A stretch of DNA of 64,000 nucleotides from Punica granatum (GCF_007655135.1 NC_045127.1:8317001-8381000), one strand, 5' to 3'; shown: positions 50,945-63,019, counted from the first letter of the stretch. Program-made: numbers and translations. Notes: generated by a model from the letters alone, not told the origin.

Positions 50945-51232
50945 ACACAAGATTGCTACGACAAACAAGATTACAACCTTGATCTCGGCATTGTTGCTCG
51001 TCAAGGAGCTCTTCTGGCAAATTACGGTCTCAATCTGCCAATGCACGAAAACCCAGGTTTTAATCACAAATCGACAACAACTTCTGCATCTGCTCTGTGT
51101 ATTCTGACAATCTTCCCTGAGGAGACAAACGGGACTGAATCGAAAAGGGTGACTTCCACTGAGAAGATTTGGGTCGGAAGCTTTAAGGCTGCTTCAGCCT
51201 CGAGTTTAGATGTAAGTGGCCAAAGTTCCTGA
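50945..51232 (+). other. Coding-like open frame just downstream of PAH, not assigned
   Basis: After the PAH stop a different frame is open for 95 codons to TGA. Its residues look protein-like at first (DCYDKQDYNLDLGIVARQGA, then LLANYGLNLPMHENP) and later include EKIWVGSFKAASASSLDVSG. It lacks an upstream Met and has no obvious acceptor. It could be a relic of another gene or the PAH 3' UTR with a chance frame. I do not recognise it. Confidence 0.25.
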
Positions 51233-51995
51233 TTTATTATTGACTGATTATTCACATCTTTTTCAAACATACTAATAGTCAACAACTGCAGGATATATTT
51301 TTGCTGTCGAAGGCCATGGAAAACGGTGCAATCTTCTTGCTCTTGCGGGAACAGTGGCCTTTTTTTGGTTCTTTCTCTTAATTGTAGAATATGGAGACAA
51401 GAAATTAAGATCATCTTTCACTATTATATGGATAGTCTCTTGTTTTTGGCTCCATCTTCCATGAGAACTTCAAAATATGTCATGAGCATAAGCTTAGAGA
51501 GTGCATATCGAAAATAACCGTTGGATTTTCCTTTCCCCCTTTTCCCATAAAGATAAAATCAAATGCTATCGATGGACGTTTGGAGATCCACAGGAACAGT
51601 CACATCTAAAGAACGTGGCTCTATGTATGTGCAGAGATTCAGGATGAAGACTGTGACTTGAAAGTTCGTTTACAGACGCCCCAACTATTTTGACACTTAA
51701 GTTATGATGATCAGAGCACGATATTGAAATTGTTCGTTTTGAAATCCAATCTGAAAATCTCGATTCGATGAACATGAAACTTTAAAAGTTGCATTATCAC
51801 ATATGTTCTACAAGAGAAGATGCACTTACATCATATAGGCATTAACATATTCACGTTGCCCATTTCATAACATGAAACTTAATTGTTTCACTGGGAAAAC
51901 ATAGCCTCCCGGATTACGAACACAACAAGCAGACAGACAAACATAAAGAGAACATACATAACATAAGCCATCGAGCATCCCATCAAGACTATATA
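51233..51995. other. Convergent spacer between PAH and the EF-hand gene
   Basis: 3' flanks of two convergent genes. No frame with family resemblance. Confidence 0.5.
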
Positions 51996-52292
51996 TCACA
52001 TGGCAACAATCTTGATGTTGAATTGCTTGCTGGCAAACTCCACGAGGCCGCCAATCTCATCATCATTGATGCACCCGTTCCCGTCCGAGTCCACAGACCT
52101 GACCACACGGTCACCCTTCCACCTAGCAAACCAGCCTCCTGTAGCCCTGATCGCCTCTTTCAGTTCCTCCTTGCTTATCATCCCATCGTTGTTGGAGTCG
52201 AACTTGTACATCCACTGTTTGAACTCTTCCATGGTCATCTCCTGCTTTCCATCTGGTGATGATGATTTGTTTTTTCGGTTCTTGATCGCCAT
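51996..52292 (-). CDS. Small two-EF-hand calcium-binding protein (CML-like)
   Basis: The intronless gene encodes 98 residues from MAIKNRKNKSSSPDGKQE. Two EF-hand loops are complete: DSNNDGMISKEE (32-43) and DSDGNGCINDDE (68-79), each with acidic residues at positions 1, 3 or 5 and 12, so both should bind calcium. Between them is the block ELKEAIRATGGWFARWKGDR, typical of a small group of plant EF-hand proteins whose members end in a short hydrophobic tail, here FASKQFNIKIVAM. An upstream in-frame Met at 52346 would add 18 residues, but it lies almost at the expected transcription start, so 52292 is preferred. A TATA box is placed correctly. Probably a calcium sensor or buffer; partners are unknown. 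Confidence 0.88.
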   Translation of the reverse strand: MAIKNRKNKSSSPDGKQEMTMEEFKQWMYKFDSNNDGMISKEELKEAIRATGGWFARWKGDRVVRSVDSDGNGCINDDEIGGLVEFASKQFNIKIVAM

Positions 52293-52367
52293 GATTATGT
52301 AACTGTTATTGCACGCACAAAGTATTGAAAGATTTGCTAGTAGCAAAGAAGCATAGAGGGCTTTCCG

Positions 52368-52375
52368 TATTTATA
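52368..52375 (-). promoter_or_regulatory. TATA box of the EF-hand gene
   Basis: The minus strand reads TATAAATA here, about 75 bases upstream of the chosen start codon, which leaves a normal short plant leader of 40-50 bases. Confidence 0.7.
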
Positions 52376-54047
52376 TGCAGAATATTATATTTCGGCTGCT
52401 CGAGGGTGAGGATGGTCGACGGATTCTTCAATTTCCTACTTCATCTTAAGTGCAAATACATATCTTCCTAGCAAAAGCAGTGTACCCATAGAGCTGCTTT
52501 ATGACTTTCAGTCTAAAAATGGCGATCGTATGTTTATAATTATTCGACGTATGCAGTAAATTTTCGTATGAAACATATGAACTACAAATTAAAAAATATT
52601 AAATTAATCGAGTAATGACATTTCCAGAGATGTAGAAAAACTGATCTCTAGGTGAGAATAAAGCTTGAAAATGACTCCATACAGGGTTCTTGTCCAAATA
52701 TGGCTACGGTAAGAGAGAACATCGATCGATGCCTTAATTTTAAAAGAGAATACGAATCAAGTTAGCTAAAGTTGAAACGTGTTTCGGGATGAGGATCGAC
52801 TTTCTATTCATCTTTACGATTGAGTGCAAATGTCCTATTGTGATTTGACAATTTATGATGACTCGTACATATCCATAATATTTCTCTAGATATTGTCTTT
52901 CCGATTCTTGATCAAGTTCCCTAGCCTAGCCTGGTGCCAATCTACATACTATTGTCGTGTCGAGTCATACATCTAATTACTAATGATGTTTTGGTTTATC
53001 ATGTTTGATTATAAATTATAAGAACTGCCTCAATGTCAATACTATAATATTATAGATGGTGCTTAATTAATTAATTATAGATGATTTTAGCTTTTCATTT
53101 TACGACGCACCGTTAACAATTGATCGTCCTTTAACAAATTAATAATTTTACCCTACGCTTGAAGCTTTTTAAGGTTTTAGAAGTCGTCGTGCAATAGATA
53201 TTTATTAGTGTTAGATAGATAATATACATTGAAGTGGTTATTTCAGGGATGCATCGAAAGGGCTTTGAATTTATTTTGAAACAAGCAGCATATATATATA
53301 TATATATATATTCGATTACAAATGAGATTTATGTGGCTAATATATTGAAATAAAAATCCTAAATAGTTAATAGATTGACACAAGTAGTTCCATTATGAGT
53401 ATCGAATCTGAAACCTCTTGGGCAATGACGTGCATTACTATGCTATGCCTCTTTATTAAAAAACTATATATAACATATTAAACAAACCAAACATTAAACC
53501 TGGCAGCCTTCAACTAACTATATAGATTGTTATTAATACAATAGGATGAGTAGTTAACTTCTAACAAAGCATCTCTTTGCCTGCTTTTGATCGTTTCAAC
53601 AAAAGCATCTGATGCTGCCTTTTAAGCTTCAAAATTACTTTGTAGGGTCAGATGTTGGATGAATTGACCAAAAGTCATAATTTAATGTTATACGCTCCCA
53701 TCACTTGAAATTGAGAGATTCTTGATTCAATGAAGAGTGGAATTTTTCATCTTTATTTTATTCTTTCAACCATCTTAGTTTTTCTGGTGAAAGCTCTTCT
53801 AACCAACTTTGTTCATGCATGCTTCCTACAGTCCAATCAAGTGAGGATACGTACATAATTACCTAGATTAGATAAGAATAAACTTTTTCCAGAAAACTCG
53901 AAAGCTTTTGGTGCTTACCTCCTACTTTCTAGATCGAACGAGTGAGGGTAGTGGAAAATCTAAGTCGAGCAAGATATTATTTGACTAGCACCAACTTAAT
54001 TTTTTTTTGGGTAAATAGCACCAACTAATTAATTTATCTATCAAATC

Positions 54048-54078
<31 letters not shown>

Positions 54079-54169
54079 GCAAGAACATGGTAGGTCCATT
54101 CAGATAGTCTCAAAATATTCTGTTATTGATTAAAATTTTCCTATTTTTATTTTCTATAAAAGCAACCTT
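52376..54169. other. AT-rich intergenic region, no gene seen
   Basis: Contains pure AT tracts at 53290-53312 and 54049-54074. No frame of interest on either strand. Confidence 0.55.
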
Positions 54170-54790
54170 TTTAATTTTTAAAATATAAAAATATAGATCT
54201 GTAGGATTAATAATTATTTTTTCGATCTTTTGAGCTTTCTTAAAAAAATAATTTTAGTTTTTACTTTTAATTTTCAAAACATATGAATATAGGTCTGTGT
54301 GATTAGTAAATAGTTCCCCTTTTATAGTTTTTTATAATATTTTTATTTTTAATTTAAAGTTTTTAAAGCATATAATTGTAGATTTTTGGGATCATCAATA
54401 TCTCAGTTTTTTTACTTTTCTTTAGTGAACAAATTTTTAAAATTTTTTACAGATATAGATAAATATTTATGAGATCAGTCATTATTTTATTGATTTTTGA
54501 GTTTCTTAAACAACTTTTTAAAATATATAAATATAGATTTATGGGATTGATCATTATTTTCTATTTTTTGAGCCTTCTTTAAAAAAGAATTTTTAATTAT
54601 TAAAATTTTTAAAACATACAAATATAGATATTTGGGGCTGACAGACGAAATTTTAATTTTTTTAAATTTTTTGAAACATATAAATATAGATTTGTGGGAG
54701 CGATCATTATTATTTTTTTTTTCTGGAGATGAATATTTTTAAAATTTTTTAAAATATAAATACTCCATGGGACATGTAGTAATCAAAATT
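54170..54790. repeat. Degenerate AT-rich tandem repeat, about eight units
   Basis: A core resembling ATATAAATATAGATTTGTGG followed by GATCATTATTTT recurs at about 54183, 54281, 54371, 54450, 54522, 54615, 54679 and 54750. Spacing varies from about 65 to 100 bases, and a poly-T/A linker separates the cores. It looks like an old satellite-like array. Confidence 0.6.
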
Positions 54791-55344
54791 TTGAATTTTT
54801 TAAAAATAAAAATATCCAAATAAAACAAATTATTGATCATATTTTTTATTTTTAAAAAATAAATTAGATCATATTTTCATAGATATGATGCGTTATATTT
54901 TTTTTTTCAAAAAGCAAATCAAATCATATTTTTCAATATAAATATAAATAGGATGTGTTATCTATATCATATTATGTATTTTACGTTTTAAATAGTGAAA
55001 TCCATACGTAAAATGTGATCGATTTGGCTCTGTAAAAATATTACTATTACTACACTCGCGTTCCTCAATTTTCCGCATGCATGTATGTTCTCCAGCGTTT
55101 TGCTCTTTTTTTTTTTCACAAATAAACTTTTGTGACGTTTTTTCACAATTGTTCCTCAATTCTACCACCATAAATATTCTTAGTCAAATATAATCTGTAG
55201 TAATTGCATATACTATTATCTCCAACGCTCTTGCTCAAAATGAGGAGGTTAAATCCACAATTTACTCATTGAGCAATCTTCATAGCGTGATTCTTATCCG
55301 ATAACGATTTTGCAAATATCAATTTCCCAACTTATATTGTGTTC

Positions 55345-55535
55345 AAGCGGCCACAACTCAGTTTTATATCTGGTTGATGAAACGGTCACAGATCCAGTTT
55401 ATATCCCATCAGCAAAATGGTCAGAAGTCTTTTATATCTTGCCAGGAAAGCAACTCGTTTTTATAAATTTATATCCCGTTGACAAAGCGGTAAGAGCCAT
55501 TTATACCCCGAGGCAAAAGTGGCTGAATGGCCATA
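55345..55535 (+). repeat. Degenerate tandem repeat of about 35 bases, five units
   Basis: Units share a TTTATATC core followed 12-18 bases later by an AAA/GCGGTCA-like end: CAGTTTTATATCTGGTTGAT, CAGTTTATATCCCATCAGCA, CTTTTATATCTTGCCAGGAA, AATTTATATCCCGTTGACAA, CATTTATACCCCGAGGCAAA. The frame stays open across the units, giving a 77-codon pseudo-periodic peptide, but I see no reason to call it a gene. Confidence 0.55.
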
Positions 55536-55559
55536 AAAATTAGGACAATAGAATGGTTG

Positions 55560-56375
55560 AATCTTCGCTTAATGTGTGAGGTAGAATGTATTGTAAGGTT
55601 AGATTTCACCACCTCTATCTACCCAACTAGTCCAATTTGATCTAAAAAATCCAACCTGGAAATTGTATCTCCCCCGGAAAACCCTCTATCTCCAAGCCCC
55701 TTTACTAGGTTGAGCAAGCTTGGATGCCCCTACTCCCAACAAGTTGCTGCCGGTCGTGATCGTGGAACTATCGCTCGAGAAGGTTGGTTGCTGGTGTCCT
55801 TGTTTGGTCATAACGAGTTTTGTTCTTATTAGGTTAGGGGCCGGCTGGCCATAGGTTCGAATCCTGCCATCTTTCTTGTGGATCATCTTGTGGTTACCGG
55901 ATGATGGGAATAACAAGAAATTTTGAAATGAGCACAAAATGTCAATAGTTGAATTATTTCATTATTCGTTATTTCCGGGTCAGCCGATCGAAGTTCCATT
56001 TTAGTGCCCCCCTAACATAAAGGAGAGCTCTTTCTAGGTGGGTCGCTTCGTGCAAGACATTGCTTAGGACCAACGGGTCACACGACAGGTGCACGATCGA
56101 CTTTGCACGCTCCATCCTTCGTCCCTCCGCCTATCGGCTTTGCAGGCAAGCTACCTTGATCTGTCTTCGGCTTCGATTCGTTATGCTCAGCAGCTCCAAC
56201 AAGCCCTAAAGTATCTTGCAGCCTAAAACTTTGCCAAGAAAGCGCTGCTTTACGTTTGATTCTCTGTGTCCCAGAGAATGCTATGCGTTCTCCACTTTCG
56301 GACCTCGCAAAGAGAGAACGTGTTTTTTCCTCTGAGTTTATTATCCTCATCGCGGAGCGAAGCCTATAGAAGCTA
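55560..56375. other. Probable insertion of organellar (mitochondrial) DNA
   Basis: This block is clearly more GC-rich than the AT-rich sequence on both sides. It has the texture of plant mitochondrial intergenic DNA. A tRNA T-arm-like stretch GGCCATAGGTTCGAATCCTG occurs at about 55848-55867, resembling the 3' part of mitochondrial tRNA-Pro, but no 5' half pairs with it. Minus frames of 83 and 100 codons (55686-55937, 56078-56380) resemble mitochondrial anonymous frames. The source is inferred, not shown. Confidence 0.45.
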
Positions 56376-57380
56376 TACAAAAATGCAGAAAAGGAAATAC
56401 ATCAATGTGTATATATATTCCTAAAATACAAGATAGGCTAAGATTTTGTATAATCTTCTCTATTAGCTACAACCCCGTTTTATATTACTGAATATTCAGT
56501 AAGTGTTACTCATATTTACGGATGGTTAATAACCAATCAGAATGTTTGCAAGTGGATATTTATGCAACCACCGCGATGCCAATTTTCCAGGCATTCCAAT
56601 TGAGTATTACCGAGTCAAGTAGATTAATAATATTGATCACCCAATATATGCTTATTTTATATCCAGTTGGAAAAGCAACTACACAATCATTTGATACACG
56701 TTACACCTTGATTTTGAATCAGGGAGAGGATATGGAAAGGATAATATGCGCGGTGGTCCAAAAGTCGAAGCCACGGAAGTAAAGGGTATGACATATTATC
56801 GTATAGAACAACCCAATAATTATAGTAATTTTTATATCTTGAGATGCCTTTTCAGCTTCTCGAGTGATAATATTTCATTTTTCAAGAAAGCATCTTAATA
56901 TGTGCAAATAATGTGGACTGATTAGAGTTAATTGGTTGATTTTAATCCAACTATAAAAATGATCATATTCATTTAATCAAAGGAAGAGGGGATAAATATA
57001 AAAGGATACAGAAATCTCATTTGGAGAATTAAATTCTTTTAGCAGTCCAAGAGATGATTAACTACAAGCTAAAGGTTTAAAAGGGAAAAAAAGAAGAAGA
57101 CCTCGTGTCGTTTTTTTGTAAGCATGTCTTGAATTTTATATATATTAGAATTGATAATTAATTTGCTGACTTAAGTATTTATAGGGTAAGTGGTGAAAAA
57201 ATAAGGAAATTGAATATCTACTAAATATACCTGATTGATAAAATTTGAATATAAGAAATCAAATCAAAATCCCTAAAATCTAAATTACCATTACCATTCG
57301 TAATCAAATATAATCTTCCCTAACTACAAAATATTATCTCAAACCAGAGCAAAGATTAGACATGACTATGTGCGCGAAAG

Positions 57381-57411
<31 letters not shown>

Positions 57412-58535
57412 TTATAAGGAAAAAAATAAATACGTATTTAGACCGACCGGACGGACCACCACGCGATCCTTACATTTGAGACTAAGATCATACAGGGAAA
57501 CATATGAACGTGATTCATGGTACGCTTTCGGCGGACAGAACCAGATGTATACATGACGCACTTGCATGAGGTTTTAACTTATTCTTCTTTTGCATTCACT
57601 TTCTGAAGACTCAACTACTACTCTTTTTTCCCTAGACTTTTGGTCCCTTGTAAGATTTCTACGAATATATCAGTTTGTAATCGGAGGTTATCGATGACGG
57701 AGAGATTATGCTCCAAAGAAAATGCATGAGCTGCAAGTACAGTGATGGTCATGTTGCTCGGGCCCGCATGCCCTCAAGTTCTTACTATCTCGAGTTGAAC
57801 ATATTAGATATATACTACGATGTGCATAAATCAACATGAATATGCATGAATTTGCAATTGTAATTGACTGTAGGATCCACTATCTCGACCCGCATTTCCT
57901 CGATATATCACTTCCAACAGAAAACTCAGTGATTATCCTCGCCCTCTTGGCCTTGACTCGACCTTTTCTAGGATCAGTATATTGAGCAATAACATATGGA
58001 TATTTCTCCTGATGTATTCACACCATTTTGGAACTACCATAGGATCGGTTGTGATTGATTAGGTATACACAACGGAATTTCCTCGGTCATTAGAATGCAA
58101 ATGATCCATATATATATATATATATATATATATTGGACCGAGAGGTTATTAGGCCAGTTAGAGGCCCAAAAGTAGATTATATCATGGGATTGACTTTAAC
58201 TCTCCATTTGGGCTTTGGATGGAGGAAAAAAAAGGAGGGAAAGGAAGGGGAAGGGAGAGGATTTTATATGGGATTTTTTCATAAATCCCATATAACTTTC
58301 CCTCCTTTCCTTTGCCCTTCTCTCCATTTCTCTTCGATCCAAACACACTTTAAAGCCTGTGAACCGATCTACTGTTATTCTGTGTTAGATAAAGTGCAAA
58401 ATTGGTGGAAGCATAACACCATTATTCAATGTTGTTGTATTGAAAATATTAAGGAAACATAAATTCCTTCACTGAGATTGTAATCCAAATAACAAATTTA
58501 GAAAAAAATGGGTATTGTGTAATGGCTCAAGGGTG
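56376..58535. other. AT-rich intergenic region, no gene seen
   Basis: Pure AT tracts lie at 57382-57409 and 58108-58132. At 58255-58300 the hairpin TTTTATATGGGATTTTTTCA with ATAAATCCCATATAA forms a short inverted repeat inside a purine-to-pyrimidine switch (GGGAAAGG-like on the left, CCTTTCC-like on the right), perhaps a small MITE at about 58195-58350. Confidence 0.5.
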
Positions 58536-58848
58536 GCATACAGTTTAATTTTGCAATCTGATTTTAAAATTTTAACTCTAACTTTAACTCTATTCACTAC
58601 ACAACAAAAATCAACAACACAATTATTACTTTTTTTTCTTCAATTTTTTAACTATTCAATTCAATTTTTAATAATAAATTCTCTCAACTATTTATTACTT
58701 TTTTCATAATTCAACAATACAATTATTACTTTTTTTTCAACTATTTATTAATTTTTCACACATTTTCTCATAATTTAACATCACAATCATTACAAACCAA
58801 TCAAAATCAAAACTCAACTCAACTCAATTCTAAAATCAAACACACTAG
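58536..58848. mobile_element. MITE-like element, related to those at 2603-3200
   Basis: It shares the words TCAATTTTTAATAATAAATT, CTCTCAACTATTTATTACTT and ATTCAACAATACAATTATT with the elements at 2603-3200 and ends TCTAAAATCAAACACACT. The left end GTTTAATTTTGCAATCTGAT is an imperfect inverted partner. Confidence 0.55.
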
Positions 58849-58856
58849 AGATTTAG

Positions 58857-59088
58857 GCTTGTTTGGTTTGAAAATGTAATTTTAAAATCACAATTTTAAC
58901 CTAATTCTACCAACAACAAAACAAAATAACTCATACAAAGTCAAAGAGTGAGCTCCATTTATACCACTTTTTTTTTCACAACAAAACAAAATAATTCATA
59001 CAAAGTCAAATGGTGGGCTTTATTTATACCACTCTTTTTCGAAATCAAAATCTTATTTTAAAATTCTACTTTGAAACCAAACGCAATA
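58857..59088. mobile_element. MITE, fuller copy of the family at 13850
   Basis: The left end GCTTGTTTGGTTTGAAAATG and the right end ACTTTGAAACCAAACGC form imperfect terminal inverted repeats, extended inward by ATTTTAAAATC on both sides. Inside, ATACAAAGTCAAA occurs twice in direct orientation. It begins only about nine bases after the neighbouring MITE. Confidence 0.7.
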
Positions 59089-59340
59089 TAGAATTCGATT
59101 TTAAGTAATGTGACTTTTCCTGCTCGTTCACTTTTCCTTTTCTACTGCTTATAAGTCTCCCTCCTTTTAAAAGAAAAACAAAACAAAAGAATTAATTTTC
59201 TATCTGAGAAGGGAAAGGGCAAAGGGAATAATTGTTAAAAGAAATATCAACGTCAAGATCGGGACAGAATAATGCCTAGTCTCATATTAGCTTTAGTAGC
59301 ATTTTTTGTTCCTTTTATCTTTTTGGTGAAAGATGCCCCC

Positions 59341-59837
59341 ATTAAATTTTTATTAGATTTATACGGACCCGAATCAATTTTCACTTAAAAGTTTAAGTTG
59401 ATATGTGGTGGTACTCAAGTCTCATATAAACCAATAATTATTCTTTCATCTATTCAATATAGGATTTTGTAATTATCAACACCCGCCCTCACGTATAACG
59501 TGTGATCTATTTTTGCCTACACGTTGTCAAGTGCCCTTAAATACCCGCCATCAACAATTGATCTCATGCCGGACTCATCTTCCGTGCTCAGGCGAGGGGG
59601 ACTAACATGAGGCGCTCTTTTGGCCACTATCGATATTGAGTCGGCATAATGTGAGCTCATGTGGGCACGCAGAAACGAAACCCGCTTTGATACCATATTA
59701 AATTTCTATTGGGCTTATACGGACTTGGGTCCATTTCCACTTAAAAGCTCAAGCTGATAAGTGGTGATACCCAAGTCTCATATAAACCAATAATTGTTTT
59801 TTCATCTTTTCCATGTGGAATTTTGTAATTCTCAACA
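59341..59837 (-). mobile_element. TRIM retroelement (minus orientation)
   Basis: Two direct repeats of about 142 bases lie at 59341-59481 and 59696-59837. On the minus strand each starts TGTTGA and contains CCACTTATCA or its variant, TTAAGTGG-like words and ends AAATTTAATA. Just inside the 5' repeat, at 59695-59684, is TGGTATCAAAGC, one base off the initiator tRNA-Met primer-binding site. The interior is about 214 bases with no coding frame and ends in a purine-rich GAGGGCGGG before the 3' repeat. Short LTRs, PBS, polypurine tract and no genes define a terminal-repeat retrotransposon in miniature. Confidence 0.85.
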
Positions 59838-60274
59838 ATGGGATAAATCCACATCGGAAAAGAAAAGGAAAATCTATGGATTAATATATGGCTTGGGTAC
59901 CACCACTTATCAACTTGAGCTTTTAAGTGGATATGGACCTAATATAAGCCAAATGAAAATTTAATATGGTATCAGAGCCTAGGTTACGCGTATGCGTGCC
60001 TACGCACATGTGCGCATCCACACTACGCCAGACCCAGTATGTCGAATGCAGTTAAAGTGCGCCTCGTGTTAGTCCCCCCTCGCCCGAGAATAGAAGAAGA
60101 GCCCAGCTCGAGGTCAATTATTGAGGGCGGGTGTTGAAAAGTAAAATGGGATAAATCTCACATCGGAAAAGAAAAAGAAAATCATTGGTTAATATATGAC
60201 TTGGATACCATCACTTATCAGTTTGAGCTTTTAAGTGGATATGAACCAAGTATAAACCCAATGAAAATTTAATA
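59838..60274 (+). mobile_element. TRIM retroelement (plus orientation), adjoining the first
   Basis: The 3' repeat at 60132-60274 (TGTTGAAAAG to AATTTAATA) matches the 5' repeat at 59838-59966, which lacks its first dozen bases at the junction with the neighbour. The PBS TGGTATCAGAGC is perfect at 59967-59978. The interior of about 150 bases ends TTGAGGGCGGG before the second repeat. It is the same family as the minus-strand element, though shorter inside. Confidence 0.87.
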
Positions 60275-63019
60275 GCCCGAACCCCAGATAATAATTGAGA
60301 TCAACTAGATGATATCGATGGATTTAAACTCTTTTATATATGCTTTACGATTTTGCAGGTTGAAGGATAAGGATAACAATTGTACTTAACAGAACTTTAT
60401 ATGTATTTTTTTTTTTGGATTCCGTGGAGACCTTATATATGTACTTTACGTAAAGAGTAACCCCGAAGAATAAAGGATATGGAAAGTGATCATATATCAG
60501 ATAAATTAACTAATCAATCTATATCGATCGCTTGTTGTAATTCTTGATTACGAATCGCTTTCTTGGGTAACTTTTTCCCGCATATGATTGACATGAATAT
60601 TATTCTCTTATGTGGCACCACCTCGTGAAACGCCAACCTTATTAACAATATTATATGAAGTATGATTTTCATTTACATTTTCTTGATATGATTTCCTTAA
60701 TTCATGAGTCTTATATAAGCCTGGTATCCGCTTACGGTGACGTAAGCCACAAAACGTCACCACATAGGAATGAGTCGTGACATGTTCTTTTATCCCCTTA
60801 ATCAATTTACCAATGAGGCTATTTTCTTTACATTTAAGAATTTTCAAAAAATATTTGTTACAACTATAAAAATATGTCCTTTCACGTTCTCCTTTTGCAC
60901 TGTATATATTACAAGAAGATAAATATCAAAAATAAAACACAAAGTCGGTTGGAAAGAGAGTATTCCCCGTTCCTTTTTTTTGTTATAAATATTTCCCAAA
61001 AGGTACAATGATTTGAACAATTACTTTAGTTTTGTTAATTATATAAATGAGTAAATTTGTACTGTCACTATTTAAGTAAGGGCAAAATGGGAAAAATAGT
61101 TGGAGAAACATCTCATGCTTTTATTTTTGCCATTGAAAGCATGAAGGGTCCAGGAAACAAAAACTGTGTGAAATTGTTGGGTAAGAACGTATTATAAAGT
61201 CATATGAAAAAAATATAACAAATGTACTTCCAATAGGGATTAACTTTGAAATGGATGTGAGAGGAAAAAAGTCAAAAATTAATAAAAAGAGACAGAACCT
61301 GAATATAAAAATTATGAAAGTATGCAATCGAAAGTAATGAATTTAAAATGGTGCAACAAAAAGTCACGAAGGTACAATGATACTTTTGAAATAATGAAAA
61401 TTAGAGAAATTCATCTTACTTTTATATATAGTATAGATATAGTTATAGATATAGATATAGATATGTACTTTTCAATTATACTTTTGGTAGGAAAAGATCA
61501 CTTAAGAAGCCTTTCAAGTAATTATAATTATAAATGATTGTGTATTTTTTTAATTTTATTTTGATGGTGGAGAGTTCAAACTATATATATTGGTCCGAGT
61601 ATGTGACTGAAGCAGCTCAACTTAGGATGAAATTCAGGTGATTTTTGTATATCTCTTCCTAGAATTTCTAGTAAGTACTCTACTGAAAAAAGGGTCCTTC
61701 GAAACAACTCGGCATGGTATTCATTGAAATTTCAATTATAAAACCGAGAGTATTTAATATTATATGTGAGCAGTAGGAGGATTTTTAGCCGAAATGATTA
61801 GTAATTCTTTAGGCCAAGTTTATGTTAATTAATAAGTTAAAGCATATGAAATTAGGCTCAAGCATCTCCGTAATCATGCGTGGAAACAACTTTGTGGAAC
61901 AACTTTTTTCAAAGATATAAGAACATTTACAATTGTCGTGGTACCATCCACTTTTTATAAAGTAACAGATTCGTCCATTAAATAATTGAATAAAGAGAAT
62001 CTCAACTGATTTCTCCTCTGGGTTTGATAGATTTTCTTCTCTTATTTTGCTTTATTCCCCGATTACATGCATATGCATGTGATCTTGCTTCCTAGCTTGT
62101 TTGAAATCTTTAAGAGCCCTAAGGATTTGAAATCATTTAAGTTTTATGGCAATCAATTCATCAATTCTAAGATCCATCAAGTATAGTTGATTCTATTCTT
62201 ATATATATGTGTGTGTGTATTGTTTTAAGAATTTTCCATATTCTTCCTCACCGGCCGGATTTGATATACTTTATCTTTTTCTCAATAATCAAATTCATTC
62301 TTCGATTGAGAATTCTTATTCTCGATCAATGTCAATCAGTAGAGGGGTTCCACTATAACAAAAGCTCGCGAAGTAAAATTTAATCTGTTTTTGAGCAAAG
62401 TTATGCAATAAATGCTAAGTGATATGTGAATATTTCTAACATTTGCACTCCCATCATTTTCCTTATAGAGTGCTGGATATAATTATAAATACTTATACTA
62501 ATATTGATCTCGTTTAGTTTAGCATAATGGCAATTTTCCTTAGTATTTTTTTTTGCTAAAAGGATCGGATAATTCCAATGACTTATTCTATTTCAACAGA
62601 ATGAGATTCAATAATATATTGGGACTTGGATTCAAAAAGTAACTGAGTTGGTGGATTGGTTGCTGGGACGGAGTAAGGAATTACGTTCAGGGGCCAAAAC
62701 ATAACCTATAACTAGCGTAATTTATGAAACTGCATTTAGTGTATAAATAAATGGCACGTAAAAGAATTCATTTAAATTAAGAAAAAATTATTTGCAGATG
62801 TTCTCGATGAGATCTCATGACCAAAAAACAATTGAAGATTCCTTTTATTGTCAAATGCTACAAAGATGTCCTTCTCAAGATAGGTAACTACATAATATTT
62901 ATAATGTACAAACTAAAGATTGGATTTAAGTATTTTGATGTTATATTATTTCCAAGTTGTTATAAATAATAACAATATATCATACTTAAATTAGCAAAAT
63001 TCTCCCCCACCATATTAAA
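60275..63019. other. AT-rich intergenic region, no gene supported
   Basis: A minus frame at 60608-60847 (IKGIKEHVTTHSYVVTFCGL, then RHRKRIPGLYKTHELRK) is somewhat protein-like but matches nothing I know and has no context. A TATAGA microsatellite lies at 61436-61462. Otherwise non-coding. Confidence 0.5.

Noticed and set aside
56078..56380. 100-codon minus-strand frame as a gene
   Set aside because: No known family, no promoter or splice context; it lies in the probable organellar insertion and looks like an anonymous spacer frame.
60608..60847. 79-codon minus-strand frame as a gene
   Set aside because: Slightly protein-like but no recognisable family, promoter or intron partners; left as part of the intergenic note.
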